Source of the DNA: Ipomoea triloba
Lineage: Eukaryota; Streptophyta; Magnoliopsida; Solanales; Convolvulaceae
Length of the DNA: 64,000 bases
Assembly (NCBI RefSeq): GCF_003576645.1
Contig: NC_044916.1
Location: 1,758,886-1,822,885, forward strand
Reading direction: 5' to 3'
In this document: in pieces, positions 11,336-22,100 of the stretch
Layout: every line of letters starts with the position of its first letter
Position numbering within the stretch: position 1 is the first letter of the stretch
Position numbers and translations under genes: made by a program
The notes under the pieces: generated by a model
Told to the model about the DNA's origin: nothing
Seen by the model: only the letters and a program-made list of their open reading frames with translations
The model's database searches: none

Positions 11336-11788
11336 ATGGCGACTTTCCCCGCCGGCAGCACGGTGAGCACCTCCTTTCCGTCAAGGAAGCCGCCGGCGCC
11401 GGCGAGCAGTCCGAGGGCCATATCGGGCTTCCGGCGGGCCCATCTCGGCCTGAAGTCCGGCGGCGCCGCCGGAAGGATGACCTGCACGGCGACGTACAAA
11501 GTAAAATTAGTGACGCCGGAAGGGCACTTCGAGTTCGACTGCCCGGACGACGTTAACGTTCTGGACCGGGCGGAGGATGAAAAAACCGTGACGGTTGATC
11601 TCCCGTTCTCGTGCCGGTCCGGTTCGTGCTCCGCCTGCGCCGGCAAGGTGGTTTCCGGCTCCGTCGACCAGCCGGAAAGCAATTTCCTCGACGACGAGCA
11701 GATCGCGAAGGGGTTTATCCTCACCTGCGTCGCGTACCCGACGTCCGACGTTGTCATCGAGACTCACAGGGAGGAAGACATTGTTTGA
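11336..11788 (+). CDS. Ferredoxin 2, plastid [2Fe-2S], intronless
   Basis: Single exon, 150 residues. The start at 11336 follows the paralogue (MATFPAGS / MATLSAGS); an in-frame ATG at 11291 would only add 15 residues of leader. Residues 1 to about 50 form the transit peptide; mature domain from [11 protein letters not shown]. Ligands Cys93, Cys98, Cys101 and Cys131 keep the C-X4-C-X2-C-X29-C pattern. Role: stromal electron carrier downstream of photosystem I. Odd feature: residues 83-87 (KTVTV) replace the usual two residues before DLPFSC, an insertion of three residues at exactly the point where the paralogue has its intron. Coding DNA is strongly GC-rich. Intact reading frame and conserved promoter make it the more secure of the two genes. 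Confidence 0.92.
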   Translation: MATFPAGSTVSTSFPSRKPPAPASSPRAISGFRRAHLGLKSGGAAGRMTCTATYKVKLVTPEGHFEFDCPDDVNVLDRAEDEKTVTVDLPFSCRSGSCSACAGKVVSGSVDQPESNFLDDEQIAKGFILTCVAYPTSDVVIETHREEDIV

Positions 11789-12309
11789 ATTAAGGTTTCT
11801 CTCTCTAATCTCTCTCTCTCTCTCTCTCTCTGTGTCATGCCAGATCGCATTATCGGAGGAGAGATAGTCGTCGATCTGCAGCTTTTGTTTTGTTTTACTA
11901 TGTAATAATAATTTCCTATGTTTTTGTTTGGTGATGACGACAACAATGGAGTTTTAGGTTTTCTTTCCCGTTTCAAATCTCTGTCTGCAGCCGTTATTAC
12001 ACGTACACTTCCATTTTGTCGTCTGATCTATTAGCTAGCTCCATTTACAATTCAATAAGTTAATTGTATCCCATTTGTCCTCAATGTTGTTGCTGAGTTT
12101 TGCTCATCCGAACTTTCTATGGTTGATCAACTACCATGTAGTATGATAATACTATTCTTACTGTACCCATCTAAATGGGTGGTTATATGGTTAAACTCTG
12201 GTGGTGGGGTAGTATTATTCTTTAGACTCAAATAAATTGAGAAAGTATACTATAACAGATACTAATAATTAAAGAATCATGATTATTTTAAAAAACAATT
12301 GAATTGGTA
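11789..12309. other. Ferredoxin 2 3' flank and SINE remnant
   Basis: A (CT)n run at 11802-11833 lies in the 3' UTR. AACAATGGAGTTTTAG matches the 3' flank of ferredoxin 1. At 12180-12275, GTTAAACTCTGGTGG, AAATTGAGAAAGTATAC and AACAGATACTAATA look like a decayed SINE family 1 copy. Confidence 0.5.
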
Positions 12310-12575
12310 TAGGCATTATTTGGTAACCTAGTTTGTTTGATTAATCAGTGTTTTGTAATAGCTTATTGTTCTAAAATGCTATTTTTTTATTAAAAAGAAA
12401 ACCGATCAACTTTTTGAGTTATACCCTTAAAGGTCATTTTGTATGTAATCATTTATCAACTAATAGCTAATTTATTAAACATATTTAATTTCTACAATTA
12501 TGCTAGCTAATTCTGTCAACTAGTCAAACTCGCTAACCAAATTCGCTAACAACTATTTGCCAAACACCCCGATAA
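12310..12575. mobile_element. MITE, TTTACCAAACA family
   Basis: Left part GGCATTATTTGGTAAC and right part AACTATTTGCCAAACACC are imperfect inverted ends; the interior shares CATTTATCAACTAATAGCTAATTTA-like words with 893-1052 and 44813-45120. Probably hAT-derived; the class is a guess. Confidence 0.5.
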
Positions 12576-13440
12576 TCTATATTGGGTAAATACTATATTA
12601 CTAATATTTTTATGCTAAAATTTAATCATTTTTTGAATGATGAAGAAAATTCGCAATTATTACTTGGTTGTATGCACTAGGTAGACATCGCGCTCATATG
12701 TAATAGCTTGTGAATTACATAGAAGAGATAATTCTTTGCACATAAAATACCATGTGTAACAAACTAAACTTAGTGATGAATGTTGACTAGAATATTTTTT
12801 TGAAAGCAATCAACGAAAAGATATATTAATGAATCAACTCAGCAACAAAGTCCGGTAGGACTAAATCCCAAAACATAGAGGTAGCCTGGTGAGAGGCTTT
12901 AGCAACGAAAGTATGAGCAATTGAATTTAAACGTCTCGGAATCAAATAGAACGAGCTATTAGAAAAAAGAAGGAAAAAAATGAGAACAACTATCGATCAC
13001 CACACCAACATGTGATCTCGGCCTAGCGGTAGGTTGACTAGAATATAATTCAACTCGTAATCTCTCAATTTTAGAATTATCAGAATTTGAGTTGGAGAAT
13101 AGTGGTAAGTTTATGTTAATATGGTTGGTTGAGTACGAGGGAGAGATTTTGTGGTCTAAAAATATATATACATCTTTCAAATTTATTTCTATTTATTTTA
13201 AATCAAATAAAAAACGATTTTTTAGTCTCTCTCGCAGTGATTATAATGTATGTTTAATTCTTCACTTGTTATTGGCTGTGTAGTTTCAATTCCTATGTTC
13301 TTAGAGAAGTGATTGATTAAAAAACCAATTTTGATACTTTCTTAATTGTATTAGAGACTAAAATAAAACTATTCGCAATAACATGAATGACTAATAATGT
13401 TATTTAAAAAATAATAATATGTCAAAAAAATTAATGAACT
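12576..13440. other. Intergenic DNA, no gene seen
   Basis: A stretch near 12800-13030 (ATCAACGAAAAGATATATTAATG..., AGCAACAAAGTCCGG...) looks like retroelement debris but I cannot assign it. No supported ORF. Confidence 0.45.
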
Positions 13441-13497
13441 GTTGAGGTTGAGACGTTGAGCATCCGTTTGTTGATAAAATGATAATTTATGAGCAAT

Positions 13498-13535
13498 GGA
13501 ATGATGACACGTGGCAGATAATCTTCCACGTCCGC
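13498..13535. promoter_or_regulatory. Orphan G-box / I-box module
   Basis: ATGACACGTGGCAGATAATC: a perfect G-box (CACGTG) 4 bp before an I-box core (GATAA), followed by CTTCCACGTCC. It aligns with 7528-7560 upstream of ferredoxin 1, including the preceding TTGATA-AA-GATAA words. No coding start follows nearby; a MITE begins at 13613. It may be a leftover of a third ferredoxin promoter or of the original ferredoxin 2 upstream region. Confidence 0.4.
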
Positions 13536-13612
13536 ACAACTCCTTCACCCTCCAATCCGCACTAGTTATTAGACAGTGACGTATATTGATATACACCACC
13601 AAATTCAATTGC

Positions 13613-13817
13613 ATGGCGTTTGGTTGGGAGGAAGGAATTATGGGAGAAAAGAATTATAATTCGGTGGAATTGTAATTCAATAAATAAAGTAGGTATTGAA
13701 ATTACAGTGTTTAGTATGCAGAAATAAGGGTACAGGAAATTGAAAGGTAAGAAGTGACAAAATGACTAAAATGTTCTTATGTTGTTGTAGATGTTATAGT
13801 AATAGTAATAGTAGTAG

Positions 13818-13887
<70 letters not shown>

Positions 13888-14203
13888 TCTTTAAAAAAAA
13901 ATAATAAGTATAATAATAATAATTCATTCAAATAATAATAATTATAATAATAATTATTTCAAAATAATAATAATAATTCTTTCAAATTAAAAAAAAAAAA
14001 TAAAGGGTATGGGAGGAAGAGCAAAATTGTCTTTACACAAACAAATTGCCCCTCCTCTCTACCGAATTGCAATTCATGGAGGGTACCCCATGAATTGCAA
14101 TTCATCATTTTGAGGGAATTGCAATTCCCTCCAACCAAACACTGTAGTTTGGGAATTCACTGAATTGCAACCCCCCCAAACTACATCCAACCAAACATGC
14201 CAT
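13613..14203. mobile_element. MITE with internal AAT microsatellite
   Basis: Ends ATGGCGTTTGGTTGGGA and TCCAACCAAACATGCCAT are inverted repeats. Interior has GGAATTGCAATTC-like inverted words and a long (AAT)n/(GATAAT)n tract at 13800-13985. Another copy in inverse orientation is at 41116-41653, also with the trinucleotide tract inside. Confidence 0.75.
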
Positions 14204-14657
14204 TAACCTATATATAATATTGGAAAAAGGTACAAATAAGTCATCGAAATATTTGTGAATTAGCAATTAAGTTATCGAACTCGAATAAGTTCCAAATAAG
14301 ACACTGAACTCGAAAAAATAAAGCAATTAAGACACTAAACCAAAAAAAATAATAACAACTAACATTTTTAACATGTCATTTGACTAGTAACCGGCTACAA
14401 CTTTTCTGATCACCGGCGAACACTTCTGACGATCGGCGACGATTCCTTCGTCGTCAGTGGCCAAAAAAAATGGTCATTGATGACCGGAATAGACAAATGA
14501 CCGGATAAATTTATATATATATATATAAAGACTATCATGCCCTACCTACTTAGACGATTCATTTTGGACTGATTTTGATTAATATAATAGCTACTAGAAT
14601 TGTGTTGGCTATCATGAAATAAAACCTTCATACACGAAATTAAGAAAAGAGAACAGA
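14204..14657. other. Intergenic DNA, no gene seen
   Basis: Includes a retroposon-like stretch (AAGTTATCGAACTCGAATAAG..., AATAAGACACTGAACTCG) at 14240-14345 and a (TA)n run at 14511-14526. Confidence 0.45.
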
Positions 14658-14936
14658 ATGGAGGATGACATGCAGAAGTCTATGGTGACTGGACACACTC
14701 ATGGCCATTTTCCCGCCAATCCCGCACTGTTGTGGTCAAGGCTCTTCCTCTTCACCCTCCTCCTTCATGCTCTCCCATTCCCTCTGTTTTTCCGTTTCTC
14801 GCACTTCGATCTCGAGTACCATTCCCATCACCGCCCTCTTCAACCGCTGCCGAGAAATCTACACAAACAGGCGCACAAACTGTACGCATTTCTCTTTTCT
14901 TTTACATACGAGTACGTGTTTGCGATAATAATGTGA
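14658..14936 (+). CDS. Unrecognised 92-residue ORF
   Basis: Open frame of 92 codons with a hydrophobic Leu/Phe/Pro-rich centre (residues about 27-47), a His-rich patch near 53-58, and a second hydrophobic end. I recognise no family. The CT-rich stretch 14743-14850 could equally be a 5' leader exon of the phospholipase D gene about 1.3 kb downstream. A chance ORF is quite possible. Confidence 0.18.
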   Translation: MEDDMQKSMVTGHTHGHFPANPALLWSRLFLFTLLLHALPFPLFFRFSHFDLEYHSHHRPLQPLPRNLHKQAHKLYAFLFSFTYEYVFAIIM

Positions 14937-15645
14937 TCAATCTATGTTTCCTCACATGAAAAACTGATAAATTTCCGCACTTTCAATTCTCTGATGTGAA
15001 AACTAGGTTTTTATTTATTTATTTATTTATTACTATGTTTTTAATGTTTATATGTTCACAATCTATGTTTCCTGGCATGCAGAGCTGATGAATTGTTGCA
15101 CTTTCAATTCTTGTGATGTGAAAACTAGGTGGGTTCTTAAAAACACCATGTTTTGAATGTGTATATGTGCACAATCTATGTTTCCTGACATGCAAAGCTG
15201 ATAAATTTGTGCACTTTCAATTATTTATTTATTCTTTGGATTACAAGGGAACCCGCAGCCATTACCAAATGGTGTGTACTGGGTAAATCTCGTGATCCTA
15301 GCCGGGAAATGAATAGAATGAGGTAAATCACCTTAGGGTTCCCATAGCTGACATGTTTGAACCAATAAGGTCAATAAGTTGTCTCAATGGGAGTCAAACT
15401 TGTAACCTTGTGGTTACTAAGTCAATTGCCTGACAAACTTGGAGGGGTTGCCCCCCACTTTCAATTATTTGATATGAAAACTAGATGGGTTCTTAAAAAA
15501 TACTATGTTTCGAATGTGTATATGTGCACAATCTATGTTTCCTGACATGCAAAGCTGATAAATTTGTGCAATTTCAATTCTTTGATTTGAAAACTAGGTG
15601 GATTTTTAACAAAAAACTATGTTTTGAAGGTGTATATGTGCACAA
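14937..15645 (+). repeat. Minisatellite, about 130-bp unit, 4-5 copies
   Basis: Each unit holds CAATCTATGTTTCCTGACATG, AAGCTGATAAATTTGTGCAC and GATGTGAAAACTAGGTGGG. Copies start near 14938, 15058, 15170 and 15528, with a terminal partial copy. The third/fourth copies are split by the SINE at 15227-15455. The array lies in the 5' region of the phospholipase D gene, possibly in a leader intron. Confidence 0.8.
15227..15455 (-). mobile_element. SINE family 2 with 15-bp target duplication
   Basis: 229 bp, flanked by identical CACTTTCAATTATTT at 15212-15226 and 15456-15470. Read on the minus strand it has ACAAGTTTGACTCCC (B-box-like) and GGCTAGGATCACGAG, words shared with copies in intron 1 of O-methyltransferases A, B and D. 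Because it sits inside a minisatellite unit, the empty site can be read from neighbouring units. Confidence 0.8.
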
Positions 15646-16134
15646 CTTTGTATATCAGTGTATGATGAGGATATATAACTAGAGTTCTGACTTTTTATGA
15701 ACGTACTGTGGATTACTTCCATGTTTTGATCTTTATTTACCTTTACAATGGCATAACTTTTCATGAATGTTCTATTTCAAAAGGGCTCCGTGTGTGTGTT
15801 TTAACGAGAATTCGTTATTGATCTTCAACAGGATTGTTTGGATTGGAATCTCAAGACTATGAAATTTGAAGGCTTTATTGAAGATTTGGGCTAATTATTA
15901 CTTGTAATTTGAAGAAACAGAATGACCATAAGAAAAATGTGGTGTTTATATCCATTAATGGTTCTTGTTGCATGAATCATGGTGCTTGATGAACACTTGG
16001 GGCCAATTTCTATCAATATGGACCTCTGAGGTCTGGCAGCTATGACATGAGCTTAAGAATCGTTTTGGGTGTCAAAGAACATCTTTATATTTGAGAAGTT
16101 CGTCTTTATTTTTGATCTGCAAAATATACTAGAA

Positions 16135-19100
16135 ATGGAGATGGATCCGGGGCCACCTCAGCTCTCCCGTGTTGGGGGATTGCTAAAACAGGCAAGTTCA
16201 GCCCCTTTGGAGCGTAGCATTGGTACATCTAAGAGAGCAGTACTTTTGCATGGAGACTTGGACTTGTGGGTTATGGCAGCAAAGTCCCTCCCAAACATGG
16301 ATCAAGTAAAAGGTCTTGCAAAATTTAAAGATTTCGATACTAGTGATCCTTATGTGTCTGTACGTGTATCAGGAGCCAGTATAGCTCGAACAGCAGTAAT
16401 TCGCAACTGTGAAAACCCAACGTGGGACGAGCATTTCTGCCTGCCAATAGCTCACCCTATTGAGAAAGTGGAGTTTCATGTCAAGGATAATGATGGAGTC
16501 GGGGCAGAAATGATTGGATCAGTGGAGATACCTGTGGAAGATATCCTCGATGGAAATGAAGTCAGTGGTTGGTTCCCCATCCTTGGATCATCCGGGGGTG
16601 CTGTGAAAGCTGGTGCCGAACTGCATCTGTCTATTGAGTACAGGCCAGTTGCAACCAATCCTATATATAAAGACGGTATTGGTATTTTAAAAGACTCTTT
16701 AGGATTGCCAAATACTTACTTCCCAATGCGGAGAGGAGGAAGCATTACACTTTATCAGGATGCTCATGTGCCCGATGAAATGCTTCCTGACATTCCACTA
16801 GATGACGGGAAAGTTTTTAAGCAAAAGAAATGTTGGGAAGATATATGCCATGCTATTGTGGAGGCAAAACATCTAATCTATGTTGTTGGGTGGTCTGTCT
16901 ATCACCGGGTAAAACTAGTTAGGGAACCTACTAGGCCGTTGCCTTCTGCAGGGGCAAAATGCCTGGGAGATTTACTGAAGTACAAGTCACAGGAAGGAGT
17001 TCGTGTAATTGTGCTCGTCTGGGATGATAAAACATCAAGCCATGACTTCCTTGTCAAAACTGTAATGTTACTCCATTCTCATTCCCAAAGTTTGTTTACT
17101 TAACGAGTCCTCCTTTGTTGGGCGGAGGTCAATGAAGGGCCAAGTTCAACACCAAGTGACTAGGGGGGTTTTTGGACAGAGGCCTGAAGGACAAAGTCCA
17201 ACACCCTGCCTCTCGAAAATGTGGCGGTATAAGGAAATAAAGTTACGCCTTCACTACTAGCTATAGCTTTTTGCGTAGTAGTAAGCGCTAGATCTTAACA
17301 AGCTAACAACTGGTACCAGAGTTTGGTCACGGCTGGCATGTGACTATGTGAGGGGGGGGGGGGGGNNNNNNNNNNNNNNNNNNNNNNNNNNNNNNNNNNN
17401 NNNNNNNNNNNNNNNNNNNNNNNNNNNNNNNNNNNNNNNNNNNNNNNNNNNNNNNNNNNNNNNNNNNNNNNNNNNNNNNNNNNNNNNNNNNNNNNNNNNN
17501 NNNNNNNNNNNNNNNNNNNNNNNNNNNNNNNNNNNNNNNNNNNNNNNNNNNNNNNNNNNNNNNNNNNNNNNNNNNNNNNNNNNNNNNNNNNNNNNNNNNN
17601 NNNNNNNNNNNNNNNNNNNNNNNNNNNNNNNNNNNNNNNNNNNNNNNNNNNNNNNNNNNNNNNNNNNNNNNNNNNNNNNNNNNNNNNNNNNNNNNNNNNN
17701 NNNNNNNNNNNNNNNNNNNNNNNNNNNNNNNNNNNNNNNNNNNNNNNNNNNNNNNNNNNNNNNNNNNNNNNNNNNNNNNNNNNNNNNNNNNNNNNNNNNN
17801 NNNNNNNNNNNNNNNNNNNNNNNNNNNNNNNNNNNNNNNNNNNNNNNNNNNNNNNNNNNNNNNNNNNNNNNNNNNNNNNNNNNNNNNNNNNNNGGGGGGG
17901 GGGGGGGGGGTGCTTGATCCTAACAACCTAACTTCTTTTTCCTGACTTAACCTGTGAAAAGGCATATTTGGGTCTGTATTTTTTAATATGCAAAATGGAT
18001 AACCATGTTTTATGATGTTCTTTAGATTGAATCGTGACCTTAATTGCAGGAAGGAGTCATGCAAACCCACGACGAAGAAACTAGGAAGTTTTTCAAGCAC
18101 TCTAGTGTTAATTGTGTGCTTTGTCCTCGTTCTCCCAGCAATAAACTCAGCATTTTCAAACAAAAGGTGGGCGACTTTGCACTATATGAGTATGGAAAAA
18201 CTTAGATTGTCAAATTGCAGTTTGAGATTTCATTTCATTGTTCCAAGAAGAGATCAAGCCAAGGGCATGCCTGGTGATTTTTGAGAATGTCTTCCTATAT
18301 TTTCATTTTTATTGAAGCAATCACCGTTTTGCCACAGGTTGTTGGAAACCTTTTTACACACCATCAGAAGTGTGTTATTCTTGACACAGCAGCTGCTGGA
18401 AATTGTAGAAAACTTACAGCCTTTATCGGTGGCCTGGATTTATGTGATGGACGATATGACACCCCTGAGCATCGGATTTTAACTGATCTTGACACTATCT
18501 TTGAAAAGGATATTCACAATCCTACATTTTCAGTGAGTATTTCCATTCACCTCTTGGACTATCAAAATTTGAAGGTCTCTTTAAGTGTGTTAAGTGTTCT
18601 ACATTGAAAAATAAGAGAAACATATGAGTTTATAAGGTCATGGGTTAAACTAGCTAATTGATTGGATTCATTCTTTTAGTGTGGTTTGGCTCATGTGCAT
18701 TATAGTCCAGTTGAGTGCGCCATTGCATTATGTTTGGATGTACTAACGAATTTTGTCTTGCTGCTGATTAGGCACACAATTATTGCTGTCTTAACGTAAT
18801 TGTTCTCTGTGAAATGTACAGGATTGTTCGTCTGGCCCGAGACAACCGTGGCATGATTTACACTGTAGAATTGATGGTCCTGCCGCATTTGATGTACTAA
18901 CTAACTTTGAACAGCGATACAAAAAATCCTCTAGGCGCATATATTTAAACATAAAAAAGGTCAGGCATCGGAGTGAAGATTCTTTGCTTAATTTGAAACT
19001 AATTCCACACTTTAAGCTTCCTTCTGTGGGTCCTGATGGCGATGATAGTGTTCGTGTTACCAGTGATGAAGATCCAGAGACGTGGCACGTGCAGGTTCCA

Positions 19101-22100
19101 AGCATTTTAGTTCTATTACTTCAATTCTGTTCCAATAAACAAATTCTTTGAATCAGTTAATTACTGTTTAAGGTTCTTGTCAGGTGTTTCGATCAATTGA
19201 TTCTGGATCTGTAAAAGGATTTCCAAAGGATGTTAAGGAAGCTGAGGCTAAGGTAGAATTAAGAGATTTGTATGTAGTGATTAGTTTTAGACATTTCTCG
19301 CTGGCCAAAATGAGGACGAGATTAGGATAGTTCTGTTTTTAATTTTTATTGCAGAATCTTGTTTGCGGGAAGGCTTTGCGGATAGACAGAAGCATACACA
19401 CTGCGTATGTGAATGCAATAAGATTCGCCCAGCACTTTGTTTACATCGAGAATCAGTATTTTATTGGCTCTTCATATAATTGGTCTTCGCACAGATATGC
19501 AGGTAAACAGTTTCAAAACTCGGCTTTCTCATTGTGGGTTGTGTCGCTAAATTTAGCATATATCAAAGGGATTCTCGCTATTCCTTCACTGTTTACCTTA
19601 GAATGATGACATGAAAAACTATATATGTCTACGGTGAATATCTATTCGTGGATTATGACATTTCAAGNGGGGGGGGGGGGGGGGGGTGCTTGATCCTAAC
19701 AACCTAACTTCTTTTTCCTGACTTAACCTGTGAAAAGGCATATTTGGGTCTGTATTTTTTAATATGCAAAATGGATAACCATGTTTTATGATGTTCTTTA
19801 GATTGAATCGTGACCTTAATTGCAGGAAGGAGTCATGCAAACCCACGACGAAGAAACTAGGAAGTTTTTCAAGCACTCTAGTGTTAATTGTGTGCTTTGT
19901 CCTCGTTCTCCCAGCAATAAACTCAGCATTTTCAAACAAAAGGTGGGCGACTTTGCACTATATGAGTATGGAAAAACTTAGATTGTCAAATTGCAGTTTG
20001 AGATTTCATTTCATTGTTCCAAGAAGAGATCAAGCCAAGGGCATGCCTGGTGATTTTTGAGAATGTCTTCCTATATTTTCATTTTTATTGAAGCAATCAC
20101 CGTTTTGCCACAGGTTGTTGGAAACCTTTTTACACACCATCAGAAGTGTGTTATTCTTGACACAGCAGCTGCTGGAAATTGTAGAAAACTTACAGCCTTT
20201 ATCGGTGGCCTGGATTTATGTGATGGACGATATGACACCCCTGAGCATCGGATTTTAACTGATCTTGACACTATCTTTGAAAAGGATATTCACAATCCTA
20301 CATTTTCAGTGAGTATTTCCATTCACCTCTTGGACTATCAAAATTTGAAGGTCTCTTTAAGTGTGTTAAGTGTTCTACATTGAAAAATAAGAGAAACATA
20401 TGAGTTTATAAGGTCATGGGTTAAACTAGCTAATTGATTGGATTCATTCTTTTAGTGTGGTTTGGCTCATGTGCATTATAGTCCAGTTGAGTGCGCCATT
20501 GCATTATGTTTGGATGTACTAACGAATTTTGTCTTGCTGCTGATTAGGCACACAATTATTGCTGTCTTAACGTAATTGTTCTCTGTGAAATGTACAGGAT
20601 TGTTCGTCTGGCCCGAGACAACCGTGGCATGATTTACACTGTAGAATTGATGGTCCTGCCGCATTTGATGTACTAACTAACTTTGAACAGCGATACAAAA
20701 AATCCTCTAGGCGCATATATTTAAACATAAAAAAGGTCAGGCATCGGAGTGAAGATTCTTTGCTTAATTTGAAACTAATTCCACACTTTAAGCTTCCTTC
20801 TGTGGGTCCTGATGGCGATGATAGTGTTCGTGTTACCAGTGATGAAGATCCAGAGACGTGGCACGTGCAGGTTCCAAGCATTTTAGTTCTATTACTTCAA
20901 TTCTGTTCCAATAAACAAATTCTTTGAATCAGTTAATTACTGTTTAAGGTTCTTGTCAGGTGTTTCGATCAATTGATTCTGGATCTGTAAAAGGATTTCC
21001 AAAGGATGTTAAGGAAGCTGAGGCTAAGGTAGAATTAAGAGATTTGTATGTAGTGATTAGTTTTAGACATTTCTCGCTGGCCAAAATGAGGACGAGATTA
21101 GGATAGTTCTGTTTTTAATTTTTATTGCAGAATCTTGTTTGCGGGAAGGCTTTGCGGATAGACAGAAGCATACACACTGCGTATGTGAATGCAATAAGAT
21201 TCGCCCAGCACTTTGTTTACATCGAGAATCAGTATTTTATTGGCTCTTCATATAATTGGTCTTCGCACAGATATGCAGGTAAACAGTTTCAAAACTCGGC
21301 TTTCTCATTGTGGGTTGTGTCGCTAAATTTAGCATATATCAAAGGGATTCTCGCTATTCCTTCACTGTTTACCTTAGAATGATGACATGAAAAACTATAT
21401 ATGTCTACGGTGAATATCTATTCGTGGATTATGACATTTCAAGGTTAAACTTGCTTTTGTTTTGCAGGTGCAAACAACCTTGTGCCTATGGAACTAGCTA
21501 TGAATATTGCGAGTAAAATAGCAGCATATGAAGATTTTGCGGTGTATATTGTGATTCCAATGTGGCCCGAAGGCGTCACTACCAGTTCTGCTGTCCAGGA
21601 AATTCTCTTTTGGCAGGTATAATCCAGCTCCTCATTTATACACTGTATCTCGCGTTCTGATTTTTCTCTTTAGTGATTCTGCTACTTTTTTGTGCTTCGT
21701 TTTCGTTTGTATAGTTCGCTTAGAAAGGTATGATCGTCGTGTTTGCATTGTATTCTTCTTTTGTATCGAACATTGAGAAAACTCGCTTTTTGGACAGTAC
21801 CAAACAATGTCCATGATGTATAAAGTTGTGGCACGGGCTCTTGAGAATGCAGGCCTCTCTGAACGCCATCCTCAGGACTACTTGAACTTCTATTGCCTCG
21901 GGAAGCGAGAAGCTGCAGATTCGGGAAGTCACAGCGAACCGAGTACACCTCCACAGGGCCGCGCACTGGTAAACAAGCTCTATACTATATACAAATAGTT
22001 CTGCTAAATATATATTAGCAGTAGTTACACCGAGCTCAGATAGTTATTGTTTGCCAACTGAAACGAACGCTTTAGTGTGCCCTTTTAAACTTTTCAAGTT

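Noticed and set aside
11287..11767. 156-codon minus-strand ORF over ferredoxin 2
   Set aside because: Antisense shadow of a GC-rich coding region; no family resemblance.
17327..18163. Long minus-strand reading frame across the gap at 17366-17893
   Set aside because: Most of it is translated Ns and poly-G/poly-C; the rest is antisense to PLD exon 2. Not a gene.
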